DNA from: Peribacillus sp. FSL H8-0477 | Lineage (GTDB): Bacteria > Bacillota > Bacilli > Bacillales > DSM-1321 | Assembly (NCBI RefSeq): GCF_038002765.1 | Contig: NZ_JBBODE010000002.1 | Location: 372,001-436,000, forward strand | Length of the DNA: 64,000 nucleotides | Direction: 5' to 3' | Shown: positions 54,117 to 63,188 of the stretch, one piece after another | Numbering within the stretch: position 1 is the stretch's first letter | How the letters are laid out: each line of letters opens with the position of its first letter | The notes under the pieces: generated by a model | Seen by the model: the letters and a program-made list of their open reading frames with translations, nothing else | The model's database searches: none | What the model was told of the DNA's origin: nothing | Program-made: the position numbers and the translations under genes

Positions 54117-54728
54117 TTGGCAATTTCGTTACAAAAGGGACAGAAAGTAGATCTTACAAAAGGAAGAGCTGGTTTATCTTCTCTTACTGTAGGTCTAGGC
54201 TGGGATCCGGTTACAGCTGAAAAGTCGAAAGGGTTATTCGGCGGTTTATTCGGAGGCGGCAGTACAGCGAATGTGGACTGTGATGCTTCTGTACTTATGC
54301 TTGATGAAAAAGGTAAGATGCCAAATAAAAACAGCCTGATCTACTTCGGTAATCTAAAAAGTGCCGATAATAGTGTTCGACATTCAGGAGATAATTTAAC
54401 GGGAGACGGTGATGGGGATGATGAGCAAATCGTCGTTGACCTAAAATCGATTTCTCCATCAATCCATAAACTTGTCTTCGTTGTCAACATCTATTCTTGT
54501 GTATCAAGAAAACAAGATTTTGGTATGATTCAAAATGCTTTTATTCGTCTAGTTGATAATTCTAATAATGAAGAATTGATTCACTTCAACTTAACAGAAA
54601 ACTATTCTGGATTGACTTCATTATTTGTAGGTGAAATTTACCGTCATAATGGTGAATGGAAATTTAACGCAATTGGAGACGGAACAAAAGATACATCCAT
54701 CTCGGAAATAGCTAATAAATACGTATAA
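54117..54728 (+). CDS. yceC: TerD-family protein, YceC-like
   Basis: TerD calcium-binding domain protein of 203 residues. I use the TTG at 54117, because the reading [15 protein letters not shown] then matches the starts of the next two paralogues and AGAGGA lies upstream. The usual core is interrupted near residue 40 by a Gly-rich insert (KGLFGGLFGGGST). The acidic calcium motifs are altered (NVDCDASV, GDGDGDDEQ). It is the most divergent of the three tandem terD genes here, as YceC is in Bacillus subtilis. Confidence 0.9.
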   Translation: MAISLQKGQKVDLTKGRAGLSSLTVGLGWDPVTAEKSKGLFGGLFGGGSTANVDCDASVLMLDEKGKMPNKNSLIYFGNLKSADNSVRHSGDNLTGDGDGDDEQIVVDLKSISPSIHKLVFVVNIYSCVSRKQDFGMIQNAFIRLVDNSNNEELIHFNLTENYSGLTSLFVGEIYRHNGEWKFNAIGDGTKDTSISEIANKYV

Positions 54729-54758
54729 ATAAAAATAATAAAAGTGAGGTAATGCAAA

Positions 54759-55340
54759 ATGGCAATTTCTTTAAGTAAAGGACAAAAAGTAGACTTAACA
54801 AAATCAAATCCTGGTTTGAAAAATCTTGTTGTCGGTCTTGGCTGGGATACGAATAAGTATGATGGCGGTAACGATTTTGACTTAGATTCATCCGTATTTC
54901 TACTTAATGCATCAGGTAAAGTAGCTTCTGAAAAAGATTTTGTTTTCTTTAATAATCTTCAAGGCGGTAATGGTTCTGTTGTTCATACGGGTGATAACCT
55001 AACTGGCGCAGGCGACGGAGACGATGAGCAAATCAAAATTGATTTAAGTAAAGTTCCTGCTGAAGTTGAAAAAATTGCATTTACTATTACTATTCATGAT
55101 GCTGACGCACGCAGCCAAAACTTCGGTCAAGTATCCAACGCATTTGTCCGTGTAGTGAATGAACAAAGTAATGAAGAATTAATTCGTTACGATCTTGGCG
55201 AAGATTTCTCTATTGAAACAGCTGTAGTTGTAGCTGAATTATACCGTCATGGCGGCGAATGGAAATTCAATGCTATTGGAAGCGGATATCAAGGTGGACT
55301 AGCTTCACTAGTTAATGATTATGGTCTATCAGCAGGCTGA
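54759..55340 (+). CDS. yceD: TerD-family protein, YceD-like
   Basis: TerD protein of 193 residues. Calcium-coordinating acidic clusters are intact: [12 protein letters not shown] near residue 37 and [15 protein letters not shown] near 85, plus [15 protein letters not shown] near 110. GAGG precedes the ATG. It is 30 nt after the first terD gene and close in sequence to the next one, consistent with tandem duplication. TerD proteins protect against tellurite, phage and envelope stress by an unknown calcium-dependent mechanism. Confidence 0.94.
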   Translation: MAISLSKGQKVDLTKSNPGLKNLVVGLGWDTNKYDGGNDFDLDSSVFLLNASGKVASEKDFVFFNNLQGGNGSVVHTGDNLTGAGDGDDEQIKIDLSKVPAEVEKIAFTITIHDADARSQNFGQVSNAFVRVVNEQSNEELIRYDLGEDFSIETAVVVAELYRHGGEWKFNAIGSGYQGGLASLVNDYGLSAG

Positions 55341-55389
55341 GTATGGTATTCAACGAGACATACACTTTTTAGTTGAGAGGATGAGTTGA

Positions 55390-55968
55390 ATGACTATTTC
55401 TTTAGCAAAAGGCCAGAGAATTGATTTAACTAAAACAAATCCAGGACTAACAAAGGCCATTATTGGTTTAGGCTGGGATACAAATCGATACTCAGGCGGT
55501 TATGATTTTGACCTTGATGCATCTGCATTTTTAGTTGATGCAAATAATGTTTGTACGCAAGATTTAGATTTTATTTTCTATAATAATTTACAAGACCCTA
55601 GCGGAGCTGTTGTGCATACGGGAGATAACCGGACTGGTGAAGGGGATGGAGATGACGAGCAGATTGTCATTGATTTCTCTAAAGTACCTTCTTCAACCCA
55701 TAAGGTTGCAATCACGGTAACCATTCATGATGCCGACCAACGAAGCCAGAACTTTGGCCAAGTATCCAATGCGTTTGTTCGCGTAGTGAATGCAGATAAT
55801 AATGAAGAAGTATTGCGCTATGATTTAGGCGAAGACTTCTCCATCGAAACGGCTGTAGTCATTTGTGAATTATATCGCCACGGTACAGAGTGGAAATTCA
55901 ATGCCATTGGCAGCGGTTTTTCAGGCGGTCTCGGCGCCCTATGCCGTAACTACGGGTTAAGCGTTTAA
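55390..55968 (+). CDS. yceE: TerD-family protein, YceE-like
   Basis: Third tandem TerD, 192 residues, with the same acidic motifs ([42 protein letters not shown]). GAGAGGATGAG precedes the ATG. Its sequence is nearest to the preceding terD and to the TerD part of the convergent fusion gene at 61776. It lies 92 nt before terC. Confidence 0.94.
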   Translation: MTISLAKGQRIDLTKTNPGLTKAIIGLGWDTNRYSGGYDFDLDASAFLVDANNVCTQDLDFIFYNNLQDPSGAVVHTGDNRTGEGDGDDEQIVIDFSKVPSSTHKVAITVTIHDADQRSQNFGQVSNAFVRVVNADNNEEVLRYDLGEDFSIETAVVICELYRHGTEWKFNAIGSGFSGGLGALCRNYGLSV

Positions 55969-56000
55969 GAAGTAATGAGTTAAAAAATATTGGTGATACG

Positions 56001-56043
56001 GTTTGCCTCCCCATAAAGGAGAAAAAGCCCGAAGCATGCAAAC
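56001..56043 (+). other. Hairpin in the terC leader
   Basis: GTTTGC (56001-56006) pairs with GCAAAC (56038-56043), enclosing a small CTCC/GGAG hairpin. It lies between the last terD and the terC ribosome site. It does not show the conserved loops of the yybP-ykoY manganese riboswitch often found before terC genes. Confidence 0.4.
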
Positions 56044-56060
56044 TTTAAAGGAGATTTTAC

Positions 56061-56837
56061 ATGGACTTTTTTTCAGGAATGATGGAAACATACGGAAAGT
56101 TCTTTTCGTGGGAGGCAATCCAACAAGTAATTACGGATCCCTCTGCTTGGGCAGTTATTGGTACATTAATCGTTTTGGAAGGATTACTTTCAGCGGATAA
56201 TGCCCTTGTCTTGGCAGTTATGGTTAAGCCCCTTCCAAAAGAACAACAGAAAAAGGCATTGTTTTATGGGATTATCGGAGCTTATGTATTCAGATTTATC
56301 GCTATTGGCGTCGGGGTCTGGCTCATACAAATTTGGTGGATCAAAATTGCCGGTGGTGGATATCTTCTATGGCTTGCAATCAGTCACTTCCTTAAAAAGC
56401 GAAGAGAGAGTGCTGCAGAAGATAATGAAGATGAAGAAAAAGCTCTTAGTAAACAAGGTATATTTATTCGGTTATTCGGTAACTTCTGGGGTACAGTTGC
56501 AGCAGTTGAAGTTATGGATATTGCGTTCTCAATTGACTCGGTTATCGCCGCGTTTGGTGTAAGTGATCAGATCTGGGTACTTTTCCTAGGTGGACTGCTT
56601 GGAGTATTAATGATGCGTGGTGTTGCTCAAATATTCCTGACACTTATTGAAAAGATTCCAGAACTTGAAGCGACAGCGTTTATCTTAATTGCCATTATTG
56701 GTATTAAGATGGTTATGAGCCATTGGTACCATGTAGGTGAATTAGTATTCTTCAGCGTGCTAGTGGGGGTATTCTTGCTTACTTTCCTTATTCATAAGTT
56801 TAATGTCCGCAGAGCAAGTGAAGCTTCAAATGAATAA
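56061..56837 (+). CDS. yceF: TerC-family membrane protein, YceF-like
   Basis: Integral membrane protein of 258 residues with about seven helices, TerC family (putative manganese or metal exporter and Ter-complex anchor). The two conserved acidic motifs in the membrane are LLSADNALVLA (near 45) and DIAFSIDSVIAA (near 153). An acidic cytosolic loop (EDNEDEEKAL) separates the halves. AAAGGAG precedes the ATG. A strong terminator follows, ending the yceG-yceF unit. Confidence 0.93.
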   Translation: MDFFSGMMETYGKFFSWEAIQQVITDPSAWAVIGTLIVLEGLLSADNALVLAVMVKPLPKEQQKKALFYGIIGAYVFRFIAIGVGVWLIQIWWIKIAGGGYLLWLAISHFLKKRRESAAEDNEDEEKALSKQGIFIRLFGNFWGTVAAVEVMDIAFSIDSVIAAFGVSDQIWVLFLGGLLGVLMMRGVAQIFLTLIEKIPELEATAFILIAIIGIKMVMSHWYHVGELVFFSVLVGVFLLTFLIHKFNVRRASEASNE

Positions 56838-56840
56838 ATG

Positions 56841-56887
56841 AAACGAAAAGGGTGAACACATTTGTGTTTTCCCTTTCGTTTTATTTT
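56841..56887 (+). terminator. Terminator of the yce unit after terC
   Basis: AAACGAAAAGGG and CCCTTTCGTTT pair, with an inner AACACA/TGTGTT part and a following TTATTTT. Confidence 0.82.
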
Positions 56888-56942
56888 AAAGACTTATCCA
56901 GTTGCAGTCGCGTGTGTGTCAAAGAGTAAAGGAGATTAATTT

Positions 56943-58139
56943 ATGAGGCATTTTAATTACTTAACCGAGGAAAGTGTTGAAAATATTTTTTATCGGGAAC
57001 CGATGAATTTTACGAAAGAAAGTCCGAAAGATCTGTTGGCATTATCACTGGGTGCTTCCTTGTATATGCCTGGAACGAGAGCTGCAATTTGTTCTGATAT
57101 CCTTTCACAAAAACATGCAGGTCTAGTCTCTATGGTCTTAGATCTTGAAGATGCGGTAAGTGATAAAGAGGTTGATCTTGCAGAAAAAAATGTCATAACA
57201 CAGCTTCATCAACTTTCCGATAGTATTAATTTGGGGATATGTAAAAATGAAGAGATTCCATTGATTTTCATTCGAGTGCGGAGCCATGTTCAGATGAAGA
57301 GTGTGGCAGCAAAACTAGGTAAGGCCATAAGTGTGTTAACTGGTTTTGTTTTTCCAAAATTCACGCATAAAAATGGTGTGGACTATTTAGATGCTCTTCA
57401 CGAAATCAATCAGAAATACTCTATTCATCTTTATGGAATGCCCATTTTAGAATCACCCGAAGTGATTTATAAAGAATCGAGAATGACGGAGTTAATGAGT
57501 ATTAAAAAGCTTCTTGATGAAAACTTTGCTCTCATTTTAAATGTCCGAATGGGTGCGACCGATTTCTGTGGACTGTTTGGAATCCGCAGGAGCAGCGATT
57601 ACACGATTTATGATATTTCGGTCGTCAGGGATTGTATCGCTGATATGGTCAATGTTTTTGGCCGTAGTGAGAAAGAGTATATCGTATCCGGTCCAGTATG
57701 GGAGTACTTTTATAAGAGTGAGCGTGTCATGAAACCTCAATTAAGAGAAACCCCTTTTGAAAATATATTGGGCAAAGAAGGATTGGCTATTCGGAAAGAA
57801 ATGATTAATCAATACCTGGATGGACTCATTAAAGAAGTAATGATGGATAAGAATAATGGCCTAATGGGAAAAACGATTATTCATCCGACCCATATAAAAC
57901 CTGTGCATGCATTTAGTGTGGTTTCTTATGAAGAATACATGGATGCGGTTAGTATTTTAGAGAGTATGGAAAGTGAAGGCGGCGTGTTGAAAAGCCACTT
58001 TTCTAACAAAATGAACGAAATGAAGCCTCATTATAATTGGGCGAAAAAAATTCTAAATAAGGCGAAAGTATACGGGGTGTTCCATGAACAGAACTCATAC
58101 ATTGATTTACTCACAGAACAAGAACTTAGCTACATTTAA
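56943..58139 (+). CDS. HpcH/HpaI aldolase/citrate lyase family protein of the Ter cluster
   Basis: TIM-barrel C-C lyase-like protein of 398 residues, CitE-like. LVSMVLDLEDAV (metal-binding Glu/Asp near 65), FIRVRSH (substrate Arg near 110), VFPKFTHKNG and MPILESPEVI (Glu near 185) are in the expected order. AAAGGAG precedes the ATG. The next gene starts 56 nt before its stop. In Ter-associated biosynthetic sets this enzyme occurs beside PRTase, StiP and HAD proteins. It is presumed to make or cleave an acyl or sugar precursor, but the substrate is unknown. Confidence 0.88.
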   Translation: MRHFNYLTEESVENIFYREPMNFTKESPKDLLALSLGASLYMPGTRAAICSDILSQKHAGLVSMVLDLEDAVSDKEVDLAEKNVITQLHQLSDSINLGICKNEEIPLIFIRVRSHVQMKSVAAKLGKAISVLTGFVFPKFTHKNGVDYLDALHEINQKYSIHLYGMPILESPEVIYKESRMTELMSIKKLLDENFALILNVRMGATDFCGLFGIRRSSDYTIYDISVVRDCIADMVNVFGRSEKEYIVSGPVWEYFYKSERVMKPQLRETPFENILGKEGLAIRKEMINQYLDGLIKEVMMDKNNGLMGKTIIHPTHIKPVHAFSVVSYEEYMDAVSILESMESEGGVLKSHFSNKMNEMKPHYNWAKKILNKAKVYGVFHEQNSYIDLLTEQELSYI

Positions 58140-59544
58140 TATTTTAGACGCTTTATCTGTTGACGTCCAAGTGAAAGAAAATGTGTATAACCTTCCACTC
58201 GATTTTCTTTTCGGAATGGCTGCACGGAAAAATAAAAAACGAGGCTTCCTATTTGTCAGCAAGATTCTCGGTAAGCATATACCCGTTGCACCTGTGACTT
58301 CTTTATTAAGCGGCGCTTTGCTTGCTATCCGTTTAATTGAAGATCTGTATAAGCAGCAAGTACCTAAACGTGATGAGATCATTGAGGCACTGTTAACTGG
58401 GAATGGTGAACAGGAATTATACCAGGAACTAATGACAAGTCCATTTGAACTGCCCGAGGAAACCCTATTTATCGGATTTGCAGAGACGGCTACTTCTTTA
58501 GGCCAAAGTGTCTTTGATTTATTCGATAACGCAGCTTATATACATACAACTAGAGAACAAGTGCAGGGCGTGGAGTCGGTCGTTAAGTTTGAGGAAGAAC
58601 ATTCTCATGCGACTGCTCAACGTTGTTTTGGGAAAGAAGAACTGTTCAAAAAAAGCGGCCCCATCGTTCTTGTTGACGATGAGATTACGACTGGGAAAAC
58701 GGCTATTAACATTATCGAAGCTATTCATCGGGAATACCCTCGTGACGAATATATGGTCGTCTCGTTATTAGACTGGCGATCAGAGGAAGATAAAAAAAGA
58801 TATCGTGAACTTGAGCAAAGACTAGGGATCACGGTCAAGACAGTAACGTTATTAGCTGGGGAGATTACAGTAGAAGGAACGCCTGTTGAAGAAGAGGGTG
58901 CCTATGAATATAGTCGTCCATCTGAGGCTGTCTGTGCAGTTGTAGAGAAAATTCATTTGAATCAATTTAATCAGTTTAAACGAATGAAAGATTTGGAGCT
59001 CTCCTCGATTTCTAGTAATGGCGATGTTAACCATGTGCCTTATTCAGCTATGACAGGCCGCTTTAATGGCATAGCTTCAGATGACAGGACTGATATTGAC
59101 TATTATGCCCGTAATGTTGGGGAAGCATTAGGGAAAACGCGTTCTGGTGGCAGGGCTCTATGTCTTGGTACCGGAGAGTTTATGTACTTACCAATGAAAA
59201 TCGCAGCCTTTATGGGAGAAAATATTTATTTTCAATCAACGACGAGAAGCCCTATTCATCGTGTTGATCAAGAAGGATATGCGGTAAGAAGTGGTTTTTC
59301 TTTCTCTTGTCCGGATGACGATCAGATAACGAATTACTTTTATAATATAGAATATGGCAGCTATGATGATATTTATTTATGTATAGAACGCATTGTTCCG
59401 GATGAGCAATTATCATCACTGCTTGAAGCTTTACAGGAGGTTGGAGCTAAACGAATATTTGTTGTTATCATGAACGAGGGGGATATGTTCAATGACGGTC
59501 AAAAACAATTATCAGCTAACGCCTATGGGAAGTTACCCGGCTGA
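58084..59544 (+). CDS. Phosphoribosyltransferase with C-terminal TRSP-type domain
   Basis: Protein of 486 residues. The N-terminal half is a type I phosphoribosyltransferase with the PRPP loop IVLVDDEITTGKTAIN (near 195-210). The C-terminal half (about 320-480) is the TRSP-type domain of Ter clusters, with GKTRSGGRALCLGTGEF and FYNIEYGSYDDIYLCIE. GGGGTG lies before the ATG, inside the aldolase gene. It overlaps that gene by 56 nt and the next by 53 nt. It probably attaches ribose-phosphate to a base-like molecule in the pathway. Confidence 0.86.
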   Translation: MNRTHTLIYSQNKNLATFNILDALSVDVQVKENVYNLPLDFLFGMAARKNKKRGFLFVSKILGKHIPVAPVTSLLSGALLAIRLIEDLYKQQVPKRDEIIEALLTGNGEQELYQELMTSPFELPEETLFIGFAETATSLGQSVFDLFDNAAYIHTTREQVQGVESVVKFEEEHSHATAQRCFGKEELFKKSGPIVLVDDEITTGKTAINIIEAIHREYPRDEYMVVSLLDWRSEEDKKRYRELEQRLGITVKTVTLLAGEITVEGTPVEEEGAYEYSRPSEAVCAVVEKIHLNQFNQFKRMKDLELSSISSNGDVNHVPYSAMTGRFNGIASDDRTDIDYYARNVGEALGKTRSGGRALCLGTGEFMYLPMKIAAFMGENIYFQSTTRSPIHRVDQEGYAVRSGFSFSCPDDDQITNYFYNIEYGSYDDIYLCIERIVPDEQLSSLLEALQEVGAKRIFVVIMNEGDMFNDGQKQLSANAYGKLPG

Positions 59545-60607
59545 CGATGTAACATTTCTTTTAAAAGACTTAAGTGATGTAATGGAAGAAAGAGGAACAG
59601 AAGATCGGGAAGAAGCAATCCAATCAGGTGTTCATTATTCTGAAATGCTTCCAATAGAATATAAACCAACGTCTGAGTATATGGAAGTTTATCGTCATTC
59701 ATTAGAAGAATATGCCGGTAAGCTAGCGATTGCAGTTGGTGTAGTTGCTGAAGAAATTGTGAGTAAAAAGGGTAAAGATATAGTCCTTGTTTCTCTGGCT
59801 AGAGCGGGAACACCAATCGGCATTTTAATTAAGAAGTATTTATCATTCGCATTTGAAATGAATGTCCCTCACTTTAGTGTATCGATTATTCGTGGTAAAG
59901 GGATTGATGAACAGGCGATGCGCTATATACTGGAAAATCATCCTGATAAAGAAATTCAATTTATTGATGGCTGGACCGGTAAGGGGGCTATCACTCATGA
60001 ATTGACTAAAGCATGTAAACAGTTAAATGAGAAGTATGGTGTTACAGTAGATGATAGTCTTGCTGTATTGGCAGATCCGGGATATTGTGTGGATATCTAC
60101 GGAACCCGGGAGGACTTTTTAATACCAAGTGCTTGTCTAAACTCGACAGTATCTGGTCTTGTGAGCCGAACTGTCCATAACACCAAGTTCATTAAACCTG
60201 ATGATTTCCATGGTGCTAAGTATTATCAGCATCTCGAAGGGGAAGACGTTTCTAATGACTTTATACAGCGAGTGACCTCGGAATTTCCTAAAGTAGAACA
60301 AGGGATTCAGGAACAGCTTAACAAAATAAGAATTGAACATACTGAGCCTAGCTGGATTGGAATGGAAAATATTAAACAAATACAACATGAATTTTCAATT
60401 CCTGACATCAATCATATTAAGCCTGGAGTTGGAGAAACGACTAGAGTTTTGCTCCGAAGGGTTCCTTGGAAAATTCTTGTCCAAGATAAAAATGATCCAC
60501 GCCTAAAACATATAATGCTATTAGCTAAGGACCGCTCTGTACCTATTGAAGAATATAAGAATATGTCTTATACTTGCTGCGGATTAATTAAGACAATAAG
60601 GAGCTAA
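59492..60607 (+). CDS. Cysteine protease StiP-family/PRTase-like protein
   Basis: Protein of 371 residues of the StiP family found in Ter-type clusters. A PRTase-like fold is suggested by IVLVSLARAGTPIG and FIDGWTGKGAI. Conserved Cys and His are in LADPGYCVDIYGTRED and PSACLNSTVSGLVSRT. GAGGGGG precedes the ATG. The family name implies protease activity, which I cannot confirm from sequence; a nucleotide-processing role is equally possible. It is followed 7 nt later by a HAD phosphatase. Confidence 0.85.
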   Translation: MTVKNNYQLTPMGSYPADDVTFLLKDLSDVMEERGTEDREEAIQSGVHYSEMLPIEYKPTSEYMEVYRHSLEEYAGKLAIAVGVVAEEIVSKKGKDIVLVSLARAGTPIGILIKKYLSFAFEMNVPHFSVSIIRGKGIDEQAMRYILENHPDKEIQFIDGWTGKGAITHELTKACKQLNEKYGVTVDDSLAVLADPGYCVDIYGTREDFLIPSACLNSTVSGLVSRTVHNTKFIKPDDFHGAKYYQHLEGEDVSNDFIQRVTSEFPKVEQGIQEQLNKIRIEHTEPSWIGMENIKQIQHEFSIPDINHIKPGVGETTRVLLRRVPWKILVQDKNDPRLKHIMLLAKDRSVPIEEYKNMSYTCCGLIKTIRS

Positions 60608-60614
60608 ACGACAT

Positions 60615-61436
60615 ATGATATTTGCCAGCGATCTAGATCAAACAATGATCTATTCAAAACGAGCTTTTCGGCTAAAAGAAGGAACCATTGAACCTCCTAT
60701 TCGTTTAATCGAAACCTATGAAGGCCGTGAAATTTCGTTTATGACTAGTGCGGCAATTGAATTGCTAAAAGAAGTACATGAAAAAATGACTTTTTTACCA
60801 GTAACGACCCGTACTATTAAACAATTTCAACGAATTACGTTGTTTCAAGAAGAAATTATTCCTGATATGGCCGTGACGAGTAACGGCGGGAATATTCTTG
60901 TAAAAGGCCAAGCAGATCAGGACTGGCAGCGATTAATTAGACGCAAGATGAAAGAAAGCTCTATGTCACCGGAAGACTTGAAAATGCAGTTTAGTGAACT
61001 TGCTCATGATAACTGGATTCTTTCGGAGCGTACTGCTGATGAGTTATTTCATTATTATATAATTGATCAGGCAGCGGCACCGCTTGATGAGTTGAAGGAT
61101 TTTGAGAAAGCAGCAGCAGAAGCAGGATGGAAAATGTCTCTTCAAGGACGGAAGCTCTACTTTGTGCCGATGCCAGTGAATAAATGGGATGCTGTTGCGC
61201 ATATTAAAGAGAAAATGGGGAAAACGTTTGTTGCTGCGGCTGGAGATTCTCTTCTTGATTTATGTATGCTTGAGGTTGCGGACCTTCCTATTGCCCCTCT
61301 GCACGGAGAGTTAAATGAGGCTGCACTTGGCAACACTATACTACGAACTGAGAACCGTGGTCTGCTGGCTGCAGAAGATATCCTAAAGCAGGTGTTAGCG
61401 GCTTATGAGAAGAATAAAAAAATATGCGCATCGTAA
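60615..61436 (+). CDS. HAD-superfamily phosphatase of the Ter cluster
   Basis: HAD hydrolase of 273 residues, Cof/sucrose-phosphatase-like. Motif I is FASDLDQTMIY with nucleophile Asp6 and Asp8, motif II PVTTRTIKQF, motif III Lys near NKWDAVAHIKEKMG, and motif IV AAGDSLLDLCML. It probably removes a phosphate from the product of the preceding phosphoribosyl transfer. Seven nt separate it from the StiP-like gene. Confidence 0.9.
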   Translation: MIFASDLDQTMIYSKRAFRLKEGTIEPPIRLIETYEGREISFMTSAAIELLKEVHEKMTFLPVTTRTIKQFQRITLFQEEIIPDMAVTSNGGNILVKGQADQDWQRLIRRKMKESSMSPEDLKMQFSELAHDNWILSERTADELFHYYIIDQAAAPLDELKDFEKAAAEAGWKMSLQGRKLYFVPMPVNKWDAVAHIKEKMGKTFVAAAGDSLLDLCMLEVADLPIAPLHGELNEAALGNTILRTENRGLLAAEDILKQVLAAYEKNKKICAS

Positions 61437-61477
61437 TCATTTATTGATAAACTATATTACAGAGGAAGGTGACTTCT

Positions 61478-61717
61478 GTGATTAATTTATTTAAACAACA
61501 GCCTAACTTAGATGATAAAAATATACTTAGTTCAAGCGATGCTTGTTCAGAATGGGGAATAGAAGCTTCTACGCTGCGTAAGCGTATTGGTGATTTTCCC
61601 TATGGAACGATTCGTAAATTCGGCACATCCTGGGTCGTCACCAGAGAAGGGATGTATGCGGTATTCGGAGAAAAACGAATTAATAGAAGTTATTTTAGCT
61701 GGAAAAAAAGAGAGTAA
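61478..61717 (+). CDS. Small excisionase-like helix-turn-helix protein
   Basis: About 79 residues from a GTG at 61478 preceded by GGAAGGTGA; an in-frame GTG at 61469 lies within that site. SSSDACSEWGIEASTLRKRI followed by KFGTSWVVTREGMYAVFG matches the winged helix of excisionase/AlpA-type DNA-binding proteins. There is no recombinase nearby. It closes the aldolase-PRTase-StiP-HAD unit and could regulate the Ter genes. It shares a terminator with the convergent TerD-TerB gene. Confidence 0.68.
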   Translation: MINLFKQQPNLDDKNILSSSDACSEWGIEASTLRKRIGDFPYGTIRKFGTSWVVTREGMYAVFGEKRINRSYFSWKKRE

Positions 61718-61721
61718 GTAG

Positions 61722-61760
61722 AAAAAAGATTGTAGAGGATTCCTCTACAATCTTTTTTTT
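61722..61760. terminator. Bidirectional terminator of the Ter cluster
   Basis: AAAAAAGATTGTAGAGG, loop ATT, and its exact reverse complement with T-run; serves both convergent genes. Confidence 0.94.
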
Positions 61761-61775
61761 AAGTCTTAAAGAGTA

Positions 61776-63152
61776 TCAAGAAAGAAATTCATCAGGATTT
61801 AATCCTAATTCAAAGCAAATCTCTCTAACTACGCGTTGTTCATTAGGATCAAAATTACCGTCTGCGTAACCAATTGCAATACAATAGCGGGCTACGAGGC
61901 GCGCAACTTCAGGTTTAGATTTAATTCTTCCTAGTGCTTTAAAAGCGTCTGCTCGTCCAATAATTTGATCTCTTTCAATCTTCTGTACAAAAAGATTAAA
62001 TTGAGAAAGGACTTTCTGGTTATCGAAGACGCGTAATTCTTCACTTTGAGTGACAAATTCAGTCATCTTTTGGCGTTCAGAAGCGTCAAGTTGTCCATCA
62101 GCCATTGCCACTAATGCGCATGCGGCAACAACAGCATCCATAGTATCTTGACTCTTGAAACGGGTAAAGACTTCCTGGGCTTTTCGTTTTTGCTGCACAG
62201 CCCATTCTGTATAATCTGTTTGAGATGGAGACCACTTATTTCCACAGCTATTGCACGAGAAATTGATTTTCCCTTTTCCAATAAAACCACCTAATAATCC
62301 GACAGGTCCAAGAATTAACCCGCCAACTGCTGCTTTTCCCAAACCAAACCCTTTTTTCCCTGTAGTAACGTTAGTAGATTGGCAGCGGGTACAGCGAATT
62401 TCATCACCGCCATATGTACCTGTTGCACCTTGAGTGTTCGTTAACGTTTGAGGAGGACCTGAATTAAACGCGGCAGGCGGGTTATAATTCTGGCTAGGCT
62501 GTTGGAAGTTCGAATGCTGTTGAGTTGGCTGCTGATAATTCTGCTGCTGAATTGGAGGAGGTGTTGGTGCTGGTGCATCATCAACCGTCACACCGAAATT
62601 GCGGCATAAGGCATTGAGGCCTCCTTGGAATCCACTAGCGATAGCATTAAATTTCCATTCGCCATTATGACGATAGAGTTCAGCAGCTACGATGGCTGTT
62701 TCAACAGTGAAGTCTTGTCCAAGATTAAATCGAATGAGTTCTTCGTTTGTTTCCGCATTGACTACTCTGACATAAGCATTAGACACTTGTCCGAAATTTT
62801 GATTTTTTAAATGTGCATCATGAATAGTAATGGAAAAGGCTATTCGCTGAATTTGGGCTGGTACTTGTCCAACATTTATTCGAATTTGTTCGTCATCATC
62901 AGCCCCTGCGCCTGTACGATTATCTCCGCTGTACTGGATGGATCCATTTCCGCCAGAGGGATTGTTATAGAATACAAAGTCAAGGTCACTTTGCACTTTT
63001 CCATCAACACCTGTTAAGAAAGCGGATGCATCTAGATCATAACTACCACCAAACTGATTAACATCCCATCCTAGTCCTACAATTACACTTTGTAATCCTG
63101 GATGTGACTTGGTAAGGTCTACTTTTTGACCTTTGCTAAGGGTAACCCCCAT
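61776..63152 (-). CDS. TerD-zinc ribbon-TerB fusion protein
   Basis: Multidomain stress protein of 458 residues. Residues 1-192 are a TerD domain ([41 protein letters not shown]). Residues about 195-245 are a Pro/Gln-rich linker. Residues about 255-310 are a zinc ribbon (CTRCQS ... CNSCGNKW) with a hydrophobic Gly-rich insert (GKAAVGGLILGPVGLLGG) that could insert in a membrane. Residues about 325-458 are a TerB helical domain with two metal-type motifs, MADGQLDASERQ and YADGNFDPNEQ. AAGGAG lies before the ATG. It is transcribed towards the main Ter unit from its own promoter and could bridge TerD and TerC/TelA functions. Confidence 0.9.
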   Translation of the reverse strand: MGVTLSKGQKVDLTKSHPGLQSVIVGLGWDVNQFGGSYDLDASAFLTGVDGKVQSDLDFVFYNNPSGGNGSIQYSGDNRTGAGADDDEQIRINVGQVPAQIQRIAFSITIHDAHLKNQNFGQVSNAYVRVVNAETNEELIRFNLGQDFTVETAIVAAELYRHNGEWKFNAIASGFQGGLNALCRNFGVTVDDAPAPTPPPIQQQNYQQPTQQHSNFQQPSQNYNPPAAFNSGPPQTLTNTQGATGTYGGDEIRCTRCQSTNVTTGKKGFGLGKAAVGGLILGPVGLLGGFIGKGKINFSCNSCGNKWSPSQTDYTEWAVQQKRKAQEVFTRFKSQDTMDAVVAACALVAMADGQLDASERQKMTEFVTQSEELRVFDNQKVLSQFNLFVQKIERDQIIGRADAFKALGRIKSKPEVARLVARYCIAIGYADGNFDPNEQRVVREICFELGLNPDEFLS

Positions 63153-63188
63153 AAATATTCACTCCTTACTAAATTTTAATAGGAATTT

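Noticed and set aside
56001-56060. A yybP-ykoY manganese riboswitch before terC.
   Set aside because: A GTTTGC/GCAAAC stem is present, but the conserved loop sequences of that riboswitch are not, and the gap of 92 nt is short for it.
61469-61717. A prophage or integrative element implied by the excisionase-like gene.
   Set aside because: No integrase, attachment-site pair or phage gene is found anywhere in the window.
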